Source: Cunninghamia lanceolata (taxonomy: Eukaryota > Streptophyta > Pinopsida > Cupressales > Cupressaceae). Taken from it: a stretch of 64,000 nt of DNA. Where the stretch lies: NCBI GenBank assembly GCA_027924645.1, contig BSBN01000047.1:3472001-3536000 (forward strand). The letters run 5' to 3'. Below, piece by piece: positions 1-11,806 of this stretch (position 1 is its first letter; each line of letters opens with the position of its first letter). Under the pieces are notes generated by a model. It made no database searches, was not told where the DNA came from, and worked only from the letters and a program-made list of their open reading frames with translations. Made by a program: the position numbers and the translations under genes.

Positions 1-26
1 GAGCAACAGCAGAATCTGTAGACAAA

Positions 27-101
27 ATGCGGTTGTTTCTGCTGCACCTCAAAAATAATGGAGTTCGAAATGCCAAATTGCCTTTAGGAATTGTGCGCCA
101 G
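27..101 (+). CDS. Possible first coding exon (presequence) of the MIC60 gene
   Basis: A 25-codon open segment starts with ATG at 27 and ends in CAG directly before a GTTAGT donor at 102. The peptide begins MRLFLLHLKN and ends GIVRQ. It has Arg, Lys and His but no Asp or Glu, as expected for a mitochondrial presequence. It ends in phase 0, matching the phase-0 start of the exon at 10121. No upstream in-frame stop is visible before the window edge, so the true start could lie further left. Weak points: the exon is short, 10 kb from the next exon, and I have no direct homology for it; other small exons could lie between. It could also be a chance open stretch. Confidence 0.4.
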
Positions 102-364
102 GTTAGTAGGCTATTTTTTCTCTTCATTTTAAAGTGTTATTTGAAACCTGAATAAAATTCATTTCAAGCATAAATACAAGCTTTCAACGGGATTCCACGG
201 ATGACAAGAAAATCCACATTGTCTTCCTGCACAAACCCTCGTCGTCTGATAGGGTTTTGATAAACCCTTGTCATCTGACATCGTTTCAATAATCCCGTGG
301 CATCCGATAGGGTTTTAATAGCTTTTTTGTGAGTAATTTGATCACCTTCTTTTTGGGGGCATTG

Positions 365-401
<37 letters not shown>

Positions 402-1856
402 ATTTTGATATGAGGCAAATGCTCGTCGTAATTTAAATGCCTCCGAGACCTCGGTGTCACTTATCGATAATTTCCGGGTCAAACTTACAAATGCAAATGC
501 TCTTATGCACAGCAAAGCTGCGTCTCAACCACCAGACCATAGCATGGGTATCAAATTGTGTATAAATTCAATTTGGTATGTAAATTAATTAGCTCGGGAT
601 CAAATCTCTTGCATACTTGTTGAAAACCCTTAAAAAGAATCTCAAACTTGTATTGTCTCCCCAAACGCTAATGATTGATGATGCCCTAAGCTTCATAAAT
701 TTGCCGAGGACTTTGGACACCGTGAAGAACCTTTCTGTAAATGCGTAAATGGTTACACTCTCTGGATAGCAAAATGCTAATGATTGATAGTGCCCTAAGC
801 ACGAGGGACTTTGGACCTGTTGGAGGACCTCTTTTGTTAAGAGGTAAATTGTAACACTCTCTGGGCATCACATCAAAATGGGAGTGTAACATCACACCTA
901 GAACATCTATTGACTTGGATGCCATGTTGGAGGGCTTTCTCTTCCGCCAAAACTTACCTTATATTTGCAATTGGCCTTGTGCATAAGGCCTGCTTTACTG
1001 GCCGGGCTTGAACCTGTTTTAGCATCACAGAAATTGCTCTCCCTTATCACCAGACCAAGATCACTGAACTCTTAGAATCGTTATGTTTCAAAAAACTCTT
1101 AAACTTCACCATAAATCTTGGTACTTGTCCAAATGGTAAAGTAATCAAATACCCATTCTAAGAGGACAAACAATGAAGTATTAATCACAGGATCTTGGGC
1201 ATATGTGAGAGTAACTTAGGAAACTTCCAATGAAAGTAAAATATGTGGGGCAACAGGAGTGGAAGGATCAGTTTTGCGCCATAAGCTCAGGTTTCATTCC
1301 AAGGGTTTCTTGTGTGCCGTGTGTCCGGACATAGGGGCATCTGGAGGTAAGGGTTGAATTTATGGCAATACATTGACCTTAACCTACCACTATATGTTGC
1401 CATATGGCACCTGTATATAGGAAGTCGAGTATACTGTGTAACTATAATACAGATGCAACCTGCCTTCATGTTCTCTATGAGCTCTACCCTAATATTTATC
1501 TAATGTGGTAGTAAGTTCAGCTTGCACATGCTTCATTTATCTACTTTTTTTGGTTAATAGTTTTGTAGTTGCGAAAAAAGGGAATATGAACAGTAGAAAT
1601 TTCTATTTACAGAAGAAAAAGAGAGACATTTTAAGTCTCTAATCATATAAAACTGATTACCACTCTTCACCTACCAATGCCATTGAAGAAATGGCCTCTT
1701 CTCTGGCTATTCCCTGGGCCCACAATAAACAAATAATGACTTGTGTGGCTGATGAAGCAAAGGATTTGTATGAATTACAGTGTCTATGCTATATATAGTA
1801 TATATGACATGAATATCCATAGACAAGGGCAATGATCTCAATTGTTGCAATCGAGG
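102..1856. other. Non-coding stretch with a 29-T homopolymer
   Basis: No convincing gene is seen. A run of 29 T lies at 369-397; it could be the reversed poly(A) tail of a minus-strand retrosequence, but no body or target duplication was recognised. Around 670-710 and 773-815 a short stretch containing AATGATTGAT and GCCCTAAGC is repeated about 105 bp apart. If 27-101 is exon 1, this is the start of a 10-kb intron; otherwise it is upstream sequence. Confidence 0.5.
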
Positions 1857-2162
1857 GACTGACATTGGACATATGCTATCTAAGTCAGGGCTTGTTTATT
1901 CCTTGAGATTTACTTGGAATTTTGAGATTGGATGACTTGAAAGTACTAGGCAAACTGTAAAATTTTGGTTCATGGAATTGCATGAAAGCTGAATGATCTC
2001 CTTTTTTACGACTGACATTGGACATATGCTATCTAAGTCAGGGCTTGTTTATTCCTTGAGATTTACTTGGAATTTTGAGATTGGATGACTTGAAAGTACT
2101 AGGCAAACTGTAAAATTTTGGTTCATGGAATTGCATGAAAGCTGAATGATCTCCTTTTTTCG
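1857..2162. repeat. 153-bp tandem duplication, two essentially identical copies
   Basis: The block starting GACTGACATTGGACATATGC at 1857 is repeated from 2010. By eye the two copies are identical up to the final T-run (CTCCTTTTTT). No coding capacity is seen. Confidence 0.9.
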
Positions 2163-2424
2163 GCTACCATGTTAAAGAACTTTACATTATGTTGTATTGG
2201 TATTGAAATCTTTTAGCATACATTGGTTCTCAATTATAGACACTATTTGGAAAACACAGCCGAGTGTGTACTTCCATTCCCTATTAATGTTTAAGTCATT
2301 GATGCTGAGTGTGGGTGTAATTTTCAAAAGGGAGATGCTGATATTTTTCCACTATAATTGATTAATCAAACATATTACTGAGATGATATTTCAATCTTGT
2401 TTGGAGGTTTGAGATACAGGAAGA

Positions 2425-4530
2425 TGTAATGACCCACACCAATTTTTTTGAAATTTTTACAATATAGAAAGATGCAAATGCAAGTCCTTGCACTTTCTGA
2501 TCACCTAGATCCTGAGATGAGCAAGGTGAGAGCATATGGTGTTCGGATAACACACTCTAACTAAATGAATGCACTGCTGAAAGTAAAGGTGGCAAGCTAA
2601 CCAGAAGCATACAGGTGGCTGAGCCGACCCAAATCAATACCTCTTCAGCAGACAAGTATGTTTTGAAATATAGAAGCCACTGGCAGATTACAACAAGTCT
2701 AATCAAGCCAAAGTGGCTAATTGGTACACAAACTTGATCAATGCCAAAACGGGCTATGAACATGCAACTGGGTCTGGTGGTAAACCATCCAGGACCACTT
2801 ACAAACATGAAATGCAAACAACTGGCCGTATACCATCCATTTTTACAATTTAATCACTATGTAATGCAACACTTCTGGCGGTACTACCATCCAGAATTAC
2901 AAACAGAATGAGTTATGAACTGCTGATATATTAATGCAGAAAGCAACTACAGCATACTACTGAAATCAATGGAAAACATCACAAAATATCACTGCTTTAA
3001 TCACAGAGATTAGTCCCAATAATATTTAGGAATCAGGTAACAATCAGCTTACACGAACTGAATACTGGAACAATCTGAAACACACACTGTATGCTGATGA
3101 TGGTTGCCACAAAGACTGAAAAACTAACCCAAATTCTAAACTGATCATGGAAAAATCTGCATATAATTCCAAAACTGATCTGAAAGACCTCTTAAATGAA
3201 GTAGTACGGCCTGCTTTGTAATAACTGAGACTGATGCAGACAAAATCAATGCTGTATGGCCTACTGAAGGACTGTATGGCCCCTCAAAAAGGCTCCTAAA
3301 CAGCTGCAAACAGCTCAGAAGTGTACGGCCCAAGTAGACAGGTATGGGACCCAGCAATGACCAAGAAAATTAATGAAATAGGCAGCGACTGAAATAAAAT
3401 TTCTCATGCCCTCCTCTTGTAGTGGTATGGCCTGTACAATGTGTACAGCTTGATTTTCTAACATTAACAGTCCCCAAACTTCAGCGGCTACTCCTAGCCC
3501 TCACACACCCCTCACATCCTCTTGTACGGCCTGCAAAGGTTTAAAACCCATCATTAATAAACAGTACGACTCCTCTAAAGAAGGTACGACCAGATCTTCA
3601 GGATGGTACAACCTCTATAAGCTTCACAAAATATGATAATTGAGTAAATATTAGCATAAGAATAATGCTCAGATTCTACAGCACTCAAAATACATAAAAA
3701 ATCTCCATCTTGGAAAAAAACTTCAACTTTCAGTACGCAGGTGATTTTTGGGTGAAATCACTCAAACCAGCTAGAAGGGTTTTCGTCCCCTAAACTGGAT
3801 TAACCAAAGGGTTTTCGTCCCCTAAACTGGATTAACCAAAGGGTTTTCCTCTTCAGGAAAATAGAAGAACTCGTGTTCATTCTTAGAGCAAATAGAAATA
3901 AATTAGCTTGGAGAAGTTCTTCTATGCACAAGTTCCCTTTTTATAGAGCCTTTTGAGAGAAAAAAATTATTTTTAATCACTCATCCCTTTTTCCCTCAAT
4001 TAAGTGTCTGAAAGCGTCACCACCTTTTTGTACCCCACTCCTAACGACACTTTATAAACCCACCTTTTTAAAACAATCTTTTTAATAATAAAAGAAAAGT
4101 TGGTCCTTTAAAATATAACTTAAAGTCACTTTTTGGACAACTTAAGTTTAATTATTGAAAAATTTCCCTGATTCCACCCCCTTTAGCCTACGGAAAGATT
4201 AAAGAGATAGGCTAAGGGTCTTAGTTAGACTCACACTTGAGAAGGGGATATGATAGAAGGTTAAAGCTGAGAACAAAGTAGAGGCTCAAAATAAAAGAAG
4301 GATAAAATGTTAAAATGTGGCATTTTGTCCAAACCTTTCCGCAATCTAAAAATCTATTAATTTGTAGTGTATTTCCTACTTTCCCCACTTTCCCTCTGTC
4401 ACATCGTCTTGTTTCTGAAGTGACTTTTCAAGTCTTTCTTCCTTCATAGGGCTTAAAACATGGACACTTTGTTTCAATCCTTCACTTGCTTATGTAGACT
4501 TTGACTTATATTCCTGTATTACAAGTTTAT
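2425..4530 (-). mobile_element. Probable decayed LTR of a retrotransposon, minus strand (outer end uncertain)
   Basis: On the minus strand the block ends GGGTCATTACA (2435 to 2425), the style of 3' LTR terminus also seen in the solo LTR at 47602-49377. A minus-strand TATA box (CTATAAAAAGG) lies near 3937-3947, followed by a U5-like leader. The interior has recurring TACGGCC words (3.2-3.6 kb). A 32-bp unit (around GTTTTCGTCCCCTAAACTGG) occurs twice plus a partial third time at 3778-3850. I could not place the 5' terminus or a target-site duplication, so the left limit on the minus strand (about 4530) is a guess. No gag or pol was seen. Confidence 0.4.
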
Positions 4531-4774
4531 TTTATCTTTGGGTAGGATGAGCGTTATTCCCAGCAAAACCCAAAGATGGAATATTTAATTTTCTCTTTGT
4601 GATGTCCACCAATATACAAGATAAATGTATAGGTGGACATTCCCATGATTGAATTATATTCCACATTAAGTAACTATTTGACTCTCTCACTCTATTTGCA
4701 CAAACCTAAGTTGCCGATCTTGGTGTGGGTTTGGGGTTCGAGTATGTCGGTACAACATTTTTTTCCCTGAGTAT

Positions 4775-5025
4775 GGGTATGGCTATATATATATATACAT
4801 AAAATTATAAATTATAGTTATATAATATATTATAATTATATATATATATATAATATTATAAATTATAATTATATATTATAAATTATTATAATTTAATATA
4901 TATTATAATTATAATTTATTATATAATATATATTATAATTTATAATTAATAATTTAATATTATATAATAAATTATAATTATTTAACTATAATTATGATTT
5001 ATTAAATAATATATATTTTTGATAG
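4775..5025. repeat. AT-rich low-complexity block
   Basis: Almost pure A/T made of TATAATTATAAATTATAG-like words. Sister blocks lie at about 6055-6190 and 6725-6905. Together the three bracket two more complex segments (5.03-5.93 kb and 6.21-6.72 kb). Confidence 0.85.
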
Positions 5026-5029
5026 TAAA

Positions 5030-5930
5030 ACCTAGTTTAGGTCTAGGAATCGAGAAATCAGACCGGCCAAAAACATAAAACCATCACAGTATATACTTAT
5101 CTACTCATCTAGCAAAACAACCTAAGCCATCACAGACCACCACCCGAAACCCAGAGTCTAACAATATAAAAGAGTATTAGAGTAACAGAGAAGGGAAGAG
5201 GCAAATTACGCAAGCCTCTCATCTCCCTTTTTGACACAACTACAATTAACACATTCAACATTCTGACCTGGAACTCTTTTCTCCACACCTTAATCTTCAT
5301 CCTCATTGCAGCAGTCGGAGAGTAGGGGAATCGCATCGTCCGACAAAGTCACCCACAATTTATTTGCAATCTCCTCCACAACCAATTGAAGGTAGATTAG
5401 TCGCCGCTTGATCGCATGTAGATGTTCTAGAAAACAATCGAAATGAACCTTTGTTTGGTGTACCACATCCCTGATGTCGTCGTGAAGTAGGTTAAGAGCT
5501 TGCAGCAGTTGAGAGCATCAACGCACAGGAAAGAGATTGTGTTGTGTTGAAAGTATTCCACCTACCCTTGGTATATCTTGGGTCTAGCAGAAGCTTTGCC
5601 ATGGCCAAATGTATGCATACTCCAGGCGACCCATCCATTCCTTTGGCTAGTTCCCAAATACAGACCATCCACTATTTGAGAGTAGCGTCTTTGATTTCCC
5701 TGTTAGTGAAAACCACGAAGTCCACCATCGCCTCCTCCCCTATCACTCGACACTTCCTTGGTTTCATAGGTTTCGCATCCTCCGTCGCCTTCCAACGCTC
5801 ACCACCTAACATCCTCCCCCCAACTGTCGAGCCCCAACAAAAGCAGCCACGAGAAGCAGCCACAAACACAGAGCTCAAAACACGAAATGAGGACAAAAAT
5901 GAATGAATAGTGAAAATTGGCTACTTGTCT
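5030..5930 (-). pseudogene. Decayed coding-like segment of unknown family
   Basis: Reading the minus strand from about 5896, open frames run through MKPRKCRVIGEEAMVDFVVF, then REIKDATLK, a stop, and WELAKGMDGSPGVCIHLAMA. After a frame change come DIRDVVHQTKVHFDCFLEHL and AIKRRLIYLQLVVEEIANKL. The composition is protein-like (amphipathic, few low-complexity runs), but the frame is broken by stops and shifts. I do not recognise the family. It lies as an island between AT-rich blocks, so it is probably a captured or retrotransposed gene fragment. Forward-strand open frames over the same bases are taken to be antisense shadows. Confidence 0.35.
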
Positions 5931-6054
5931 TCAATGCCTAGCAATTAATCTGCATTCACCACCTCGTTTCATTAGTATTACATAGGTGTGGTCAACTCTT
6001 ATCTCTTGTCCTATTTGCTTCCAATCTTACCCCTTAATGGGTTGATTTATCATA

Positions 6055-6905
6055 TAATATATAATTTTATATATATTATAATTTATAATATTATATATTA
6101 TTATAATGTATTAATATAACTATAATTTATAATTTATATATTCAATGTAACTATAATTTATAATTATATATATAAAATCATAAATTATAGTTTTGATTAG
6201 GATAAGTTGGTTTTAAAGGGACCATAAACCTTGTACAAATCTCCGCTTTTGATAGGACCCTGAAACCTTACAAAGCTATAACCAAGTTGCTTGTGGGAAC
6301 AACACACCCACAATACAAAGGGCCAACCTACACAATATCAGATCTCGAACGAGCAGTCCACACACCCTTGACCTTGGGGTGAGAGTTAGCCATTGAAGTG
6401 GGAAGAGCCTTGTTCCAGCAACGAACTATCCAGGAAACACCATTATTTGAATCATTTGATCAAGGAGAGAGGAGAGGGGGGCACTCTACCACATCCTTCA
6501 CTAAAACCACCTCTTGCAAGGAGGGAGAGTGACTAACCAAGGAAGTCGGAAGCTGAACATACTCCATAGACAAAGCTAGAGTAGGGGTCCCCATGCAACA
6601 AGTTGGAATGGGAGCTGACGCAAGAGCAGCCAGAGATGGGTCAAAAGAAGAGTTCTCAGCAGGAATTGAGGGAGTCTCCAAAATCACATTACCTCTAGGG
6701 GAAGCTACCATAGGAACGAGATCCGATAAAATTATAAATTCTAGTTACATTGAATATATAAATTATAAATTATACTTATATATAAATTATAAATTATACT
6801 TATATGTAAAATTATAAATAATGATTATATATTATATAATTATAATTTATAATTTTATATATAACTATAATTTATAATTTTATAGATATTAAAAATTATA
6901 AAAAC
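6055..6905. repeat. AT-rich blocks flanking a 0.5-kb unassigned segment
   Basis: AT-rich words fill 6055-6190 and 6725-6905. The segment between (about 6211-6725) has ordinary composition and an 83-codon minus-strand open frame (6460-6711) rich in Ser, Pro and Leu, with no recognised domain. It may be the remnant of a retrosequence inserted in the AT-rich repeat; the LINE at 13.8 kb was likewise inserted in AT-rich DNA. Confidence 0.45.
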
Positions 6906-7370
6906 AGTAATCCTCATTATTGACAATAAACAAAATATTAAAAAACTTAATAATTCGCCCAAAAAGAATCATAATTCAGTGATCTGTCAAATGTCAATTC
7001 AAAATGAAAATTATAATCTGGCCATATAGAATAGGCACAGATTGGTCTACTTCACTTGATTGACTTTGTGAGGTGAGCTAAGAACCAACATAAAGGGCTA
7101 GGCTAGGAACCGAGATGTGAGCTAAGACTAAGAACTTGCTTGATGAGCCCGATGAGAACCATTCAGAAATGGGAAACGAAAAACGAACATGGTGTTCCCC
7201 CTCAATGATGATAGAATAAGGTTTTTTTTTATACTGACAACCTTCAACTGCAATAATAATTCTCATGCAGAAATAGCGATGACTGATGGCAAAATGAGCT
7301 TTCAACATTGAAGTTTCACGTTTTTTCTGTTGATTTTTACTTGGATACGCTTGGATCCTCCCAGGTCTGG

Positions 7371-7750
7371 CTTGGGTGAACCCTAGGGCATCCCGTCCCC
7401 GTACCCAGCCCCGTATCGAACCCATATGGGCACAGGGGCGATACTGCAGAACCTGGTAACTTAGGCACAAACACTTATTGATAAATACAGTAAATATTGT
7501 ATTATCAAAAAAGGAAGAAGTCCTACAATTGCATCAAGAGCCATGTAATATAATTATGGGCGGACCCTGGGCGAACCCTAGGGCATCCCGTCCCCGTACC
7601 CAGCCCCGTATCGAACCCATATGGGCACGGGGGCAATACTGCAGAACCTGGTAACTTAGGCACAAACATTTCTTGATAAATACAGTAAATATTGTATTAT
7701 CAAAAAAGGAACAAGACCTACAATTGCATCAAGAGCCATGTAATATAATT
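7371..7750. repeat. 195-bp tandem duplication
   Basis: A block containing GAACCCTAGGGCATCCCGTC at about 7379 recurs at about 7574 (period 195) with few substitutions. The GC-rich part (CCGTCCCCGTACCCAG) resembles hAT-like sequence elsewhere in the window. The rest, GATAAATACAGTAAATATTG, is AT-rich. No gene is seen. Confidence 0.85.
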
Positions 7751-10120
7751 AGTAATTACAATACTCATCAATTAAGTACATAAATTTCTCAACCAAAAAG
7801 CACTTAAAACTTAAAAGCAATATAGTTGTACATGCAAGTTTTACTTTGCTTTTGCATTGCATGCCATTTACAGAGATGTCTTTGAGATTTTCCTTGAGTT
7901 GTGTAAAGTGGACCATTTCCAAACAACAAATTGCAATTATCTTGCAATGAGTGACTAGAATAGCCAATTCTGAAATATACAACTGGAAATCAACTTATGA
8001 TCAGAAATAACATAATGGCAATTTATGAACAGAACTCTGTAACTAGTGGAAATAAATCAACAAAGCATGAAAATCATGATAAATGACTAAAAGTTAAAAC
8101 TAGTATAAATGACCAAAAATTGGGATTGACTACCACCTGAACTCTTTGATCTTGTTCTTGACGTGGAAAAAGAAAATTTATGTATGTTTTCCCTTTGCCT
8201 CTTCATATTCAGAGTTAAGAGTGCTCTTCATGTCCTGTGTTTATTTTTATGATATCATCACATTAGCATGTGTGTGTGGATTGTTCTTATATGGTATTTT
8301 GAGTGAGCTTTCAAAATTCCATGATGGTAGTATTACATGAAAATAGTGGGGCCTGACCATCTGATCTTGTATGCTTTACTTGTTTGTTGGTGTTTTTCTA
8401 TGTTTAGCTTTAATATCCGACAATATTTTTCTAGTGAAATTGACATTTTAATTTATAAGGAGCTTACCCTGGAAAGATACTGCACTTGAAGAAAAGTGCA
8501 TCATTATCATAAGTGCAAATGGGAACACTATATGTTTGATTTCTGAAATAATTCCTAGCTGCCATTCTAGATTCTTGTTCTCGACTTCAAGGTGCCAATC
8601 AACGTTGGATCCAAACCCTCTATAAATTGACAGGCAGCTAGATGGATTTCACGAACTGAAATGGTCGAATGAGTGTGCTCAATAGCCAAACAGGGGTAGG
8701 TGAATTGGGATTGGATGTTTATGTTTTTTATTTTTTACCCTATTTTTAATTAGTCGTTTTCTGTATCATATCTGCTGGTCTGGATAGCATGGGTGTTCAT
8801 GCGTCGGTTTCAGAAACTGTACACAATAACATAGCTTCAGTTTTAGAAGCTTTACACTGTAACATAGTGGGATAAATTATGAATTAAGTATTATATTTGT
8901 TATATGTTTTATTCTACAGAATTTCATTGTGTTGAGTGCAATGTTCGTCTCATATTAGTCAAGCGAAGTGAATGTTTAATAAATTAATGAATGTATTCCA
9001 CTCTTCAAAATATAGATTAGAATGCACGACTTTCTTTTTTGCCTATTCAGTATAGCAGTTTTTTAATTATTTTACACAATTTAATTATTGCAGTCACTGT
9101 TGTATGTGAAATTGAAATGCAGATCTTATGAATTTTTTATTTTGTTGGAACTCATCGTAGGCTGACTTCCTATAAGAGAACTTATTTGTTGATGTCAAAG
9201 TTTCAAGTCTCATATTGTAGATAAGTATGCTTCTGTCTTGGACATTAGATTTGTGTGGTTAGCTCCAACTCCTAGAGTTAACTTGTTCTAGGTAAGTATT
9301 GTATTGGTTACTTCGTATGTTTTCTATGCCTGAAATTTAAGAGGAATAATTCCCTGTCTGTCTTGGATGTCAGATTTGTATGATTAGCTCCAACTCATAG
9401 AGTTATCTTGTTCTAGATATATTGTATTTGTGTCTTTGCCATACTTGAAATTTAAGAGGAATAGTTCCCTGCAGCATCTATTGATCCAATACTATCACCT
9501 TTTTGATTTCCCCTATCTAGAAGAGCTTTGAATACTTGCTAAGCAGCCAAGTTTAGAACTTAGTATGTTTGATCATTGCTTCACAAGGGATATATGGTCA
9601 TGATCAATGGTATAAATTTGCTATGAGATGTTTCACTCATTTCACTATAGTTGGGTATGAGGATGCTCAAAGAAAATCTTGAACTTTTGTGAATATTCGA
9701 CCACTCTTAGTAATTTTTCTGTCAATTGCTATTAAGGTTCTTGGCCTGAAACTTGGTTGTTAAATAATTGCTTTTAACTTAAAGTTGTAACTGATTTCGG
9801 TAAGATCCTCACATGTTCAAAATGGTTATCACAATTTGGCATGTGGTTCAAATCTCTTCTCTAAGCCTGCTATGTCTTGGTTATGCTTTGTACTAATATA
9901 GATCTGAAATACAATAGGATCAAACACAGCTTTGTGAAGTATTAAGTTAAAACAATTGTGAAGTATTAAGTTAAAACAATAAATATTGATTTGCATAAAG
10001 TGTGTTAAATCTAAGTACTGAAGAGAATCTATATACTAGTAATTGTTGATATTTTGTAAGTTATTTTTTGTCGACCTTGTAGATTCTGCTGACTATGGCC
10101 TTTTTATTGACTATTTGCAG
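7751..10120. other. AT-rich non-coding stretch with small tandem duplications
   Basis: No gene is supported. Two direct duplications are visible: about 9229-9354 is repeated at 9356-9471 (shared GATTTGTRTGRTTAGCTCCA), and a 24-bp unit around GTGAAGTATTAAGTTAAAAC is doubled at about 9954-10000. The stretch ends at the acceptor TATTTGCAG just before 10121. Confidence 0.6.
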
Positions 10121-11065
10121 TACCCATATGCCTTTTCTTGGAGGGAGGCTTTGTCAACTGCTTCTAAAAGTTCGAAACATCAACTTTCTGGTTCAGGAAA
10201 GAACTCCCCAGCTTCTGCTCAACCAGTTGGGTCTAAGGATTCTGCTCAATCAGTTGGGTCTCAGGGTTCTGCTCCATCTGGTACTCCCCCAGGTTCTAGA
10301 AGTCAGACGCTAAAGCTACTCTTTGGAAGTGCAGCAGTTGCTGCTGCCATTACTACAGCTTTTTATGTAGGATGGCCGGGAAGGATTCTTACTGGTGAAA
10401 GCAAAAGAGAACACACAGATTTGTATAGTAATGAAACTAAGCAGAGTGACGTGAAAACTTCTGATGCTGATTATAATAAGCACCTAAATGCTGAGGATTC
10501 CACTCATAGCAACGAAGACCTTACTAATTCCAGTCTCAGTAAGGAAAAAGAGCAGGTCATGGAGAAGGAAATGAAACAAAGTGACGAATCTGATGAAGCC
10601 CTTACCAATTCCAATCTTAGCCAGGAAAATGAGCAGGTTATCAAAGAGGAAACAAAACAAAATGATGAATCTCCTGAAGTACATCCAATACAAGATGAAT
10701 CAGAGCACATGCAACAGGAAAGAGTAATTCAAGACTCTGGATTTCACAAAGATCATGAAGCTAATGGCAGTGTTGAAAATGCGTTGCATTTGTTGAATAA
10801 TGACGTGCAAGAAGTCAAAGGCATTGGGTCTTTGAATACCATAAAGGATGACACAGCTTCAGATGATACAATGTCCCAGAACAAATCTCCCCCAGAAGAC
10901 GTGTTTCAGACGAAATGGCTGGAAAATACTGATGCGACAAAGGTGGCTGAAAATACAGATGGAAAGCAGGAAGTTGTAGCTGGCCACACTTTGAATGCTT
11001 GGAAGGATAGCAACACCTTAGCAGAACCTCATGATGATATTGCTGCATCTAAGGCTTTGGAAAAG
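10121..11065 (+). CDS. MIC60: MIC60 exon: N-terminal region, TM helix, acidic linker
   Basis: 315 codons, phase 0 at both ends (acceptor TTTGCAG, donor GTATGC). The peptide opens YPYAFSWREAL, then a Ser/Gly/Pro-rich stretch with a short internal repeat (PVGSKDSAQ, SVGSQGSAP). One membrane helix (LLFGSAAVAAAITTAFYVGW) is followed by a basic loop. The rest is an acidic, Lys/Glu/Ser/Asn-rich linker containing a tandem repeat of about 27 residues (LTNSSLSKEKEQ, LTNSNLSQENEQ). The helix position and the acidic linker fit a mitofilin anchored in the inner membrane. An open frame continues 5' of the acceptor to 10043 and past the donor to 11101; both extensions look like intron read-through. Confidence 0.8.
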
Positions 11066-11806
11066 GTATGCGCTAAAAGTTTTTTATTTGTTCCTATATA
11101 GACTTAGGAAATGAGTCAGTTAAAATCTTGATCTAATACTTCTTTTTGAATCATTGAGTATTCAGGGATCTGTTGAGTTAATATTTACTAATGCAAAAGT
11201 TTATGAAGGTGAAATTTGTTAGTCAAGTAAATAATTGATCATAAGAATTGGGTAGCGAAATAAAATAAAATGATGAATATTTTATTAAGTTGCATGGAAA
11301 TGGATACATATGATGGGGAGACCTCAAATTATAGGAAACCTAGTACATGATATGAATGGAAGACGACATATATGACAATCTATATTTCTATTAAATTCTA
11401 AAAAGAATATAACATAGAAGAGAAAAAAACTTAAATATTTGGTAAAAAATGCTCAATTATGAGCAAAAAATGAGTGTATGTGTGATAAGGGTTGTGGATT
11501 GCCTGTCTTCTAATGGGGTGTGTTTTTTTCCATGCTTGATTGTTCAACGTTTTCTTCTTTCTTTTTGTTGCGTCCCTTGATTGTAGTTGAGCTATATCAA
11601 GAGATGGATAGCTATATCAGGAGACAGATAAGTATCTAGGACTTATCCAGGGCTTACCTTAAATTGAGCACAAAGCCCTCTTCTGATACGACCTATATCC
11701 GAACTAAATATCTATCTGTTGGGGTGATTATCACCTCAATTCATCCTCTCTTTCTTTTTTCTGAAGCATCCCTACTTCACATTTTTTGAGCATGATACTT
11801 ATAATT
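11066..11806. other. Start of the 33.3-kb MIC60 intron, no gene
   Basis: AT-rich intronic sequence after the GTATGC donor. I see no coding segment, RNA gene or clear repeat here. Confidence 0.6.

Noticed and set aside
369..397. Poly(T) run as the tail of a processed pseudogene
   Set aside because: No coding-like body upstream on the minus strand and no flanking duplication could be seen.
6460..6711. 83-codon minus-strand frame as a gene
   Set aside because: Short, Ser/Pro/Leu-biased, opposite to another open frame, no domain or start context.
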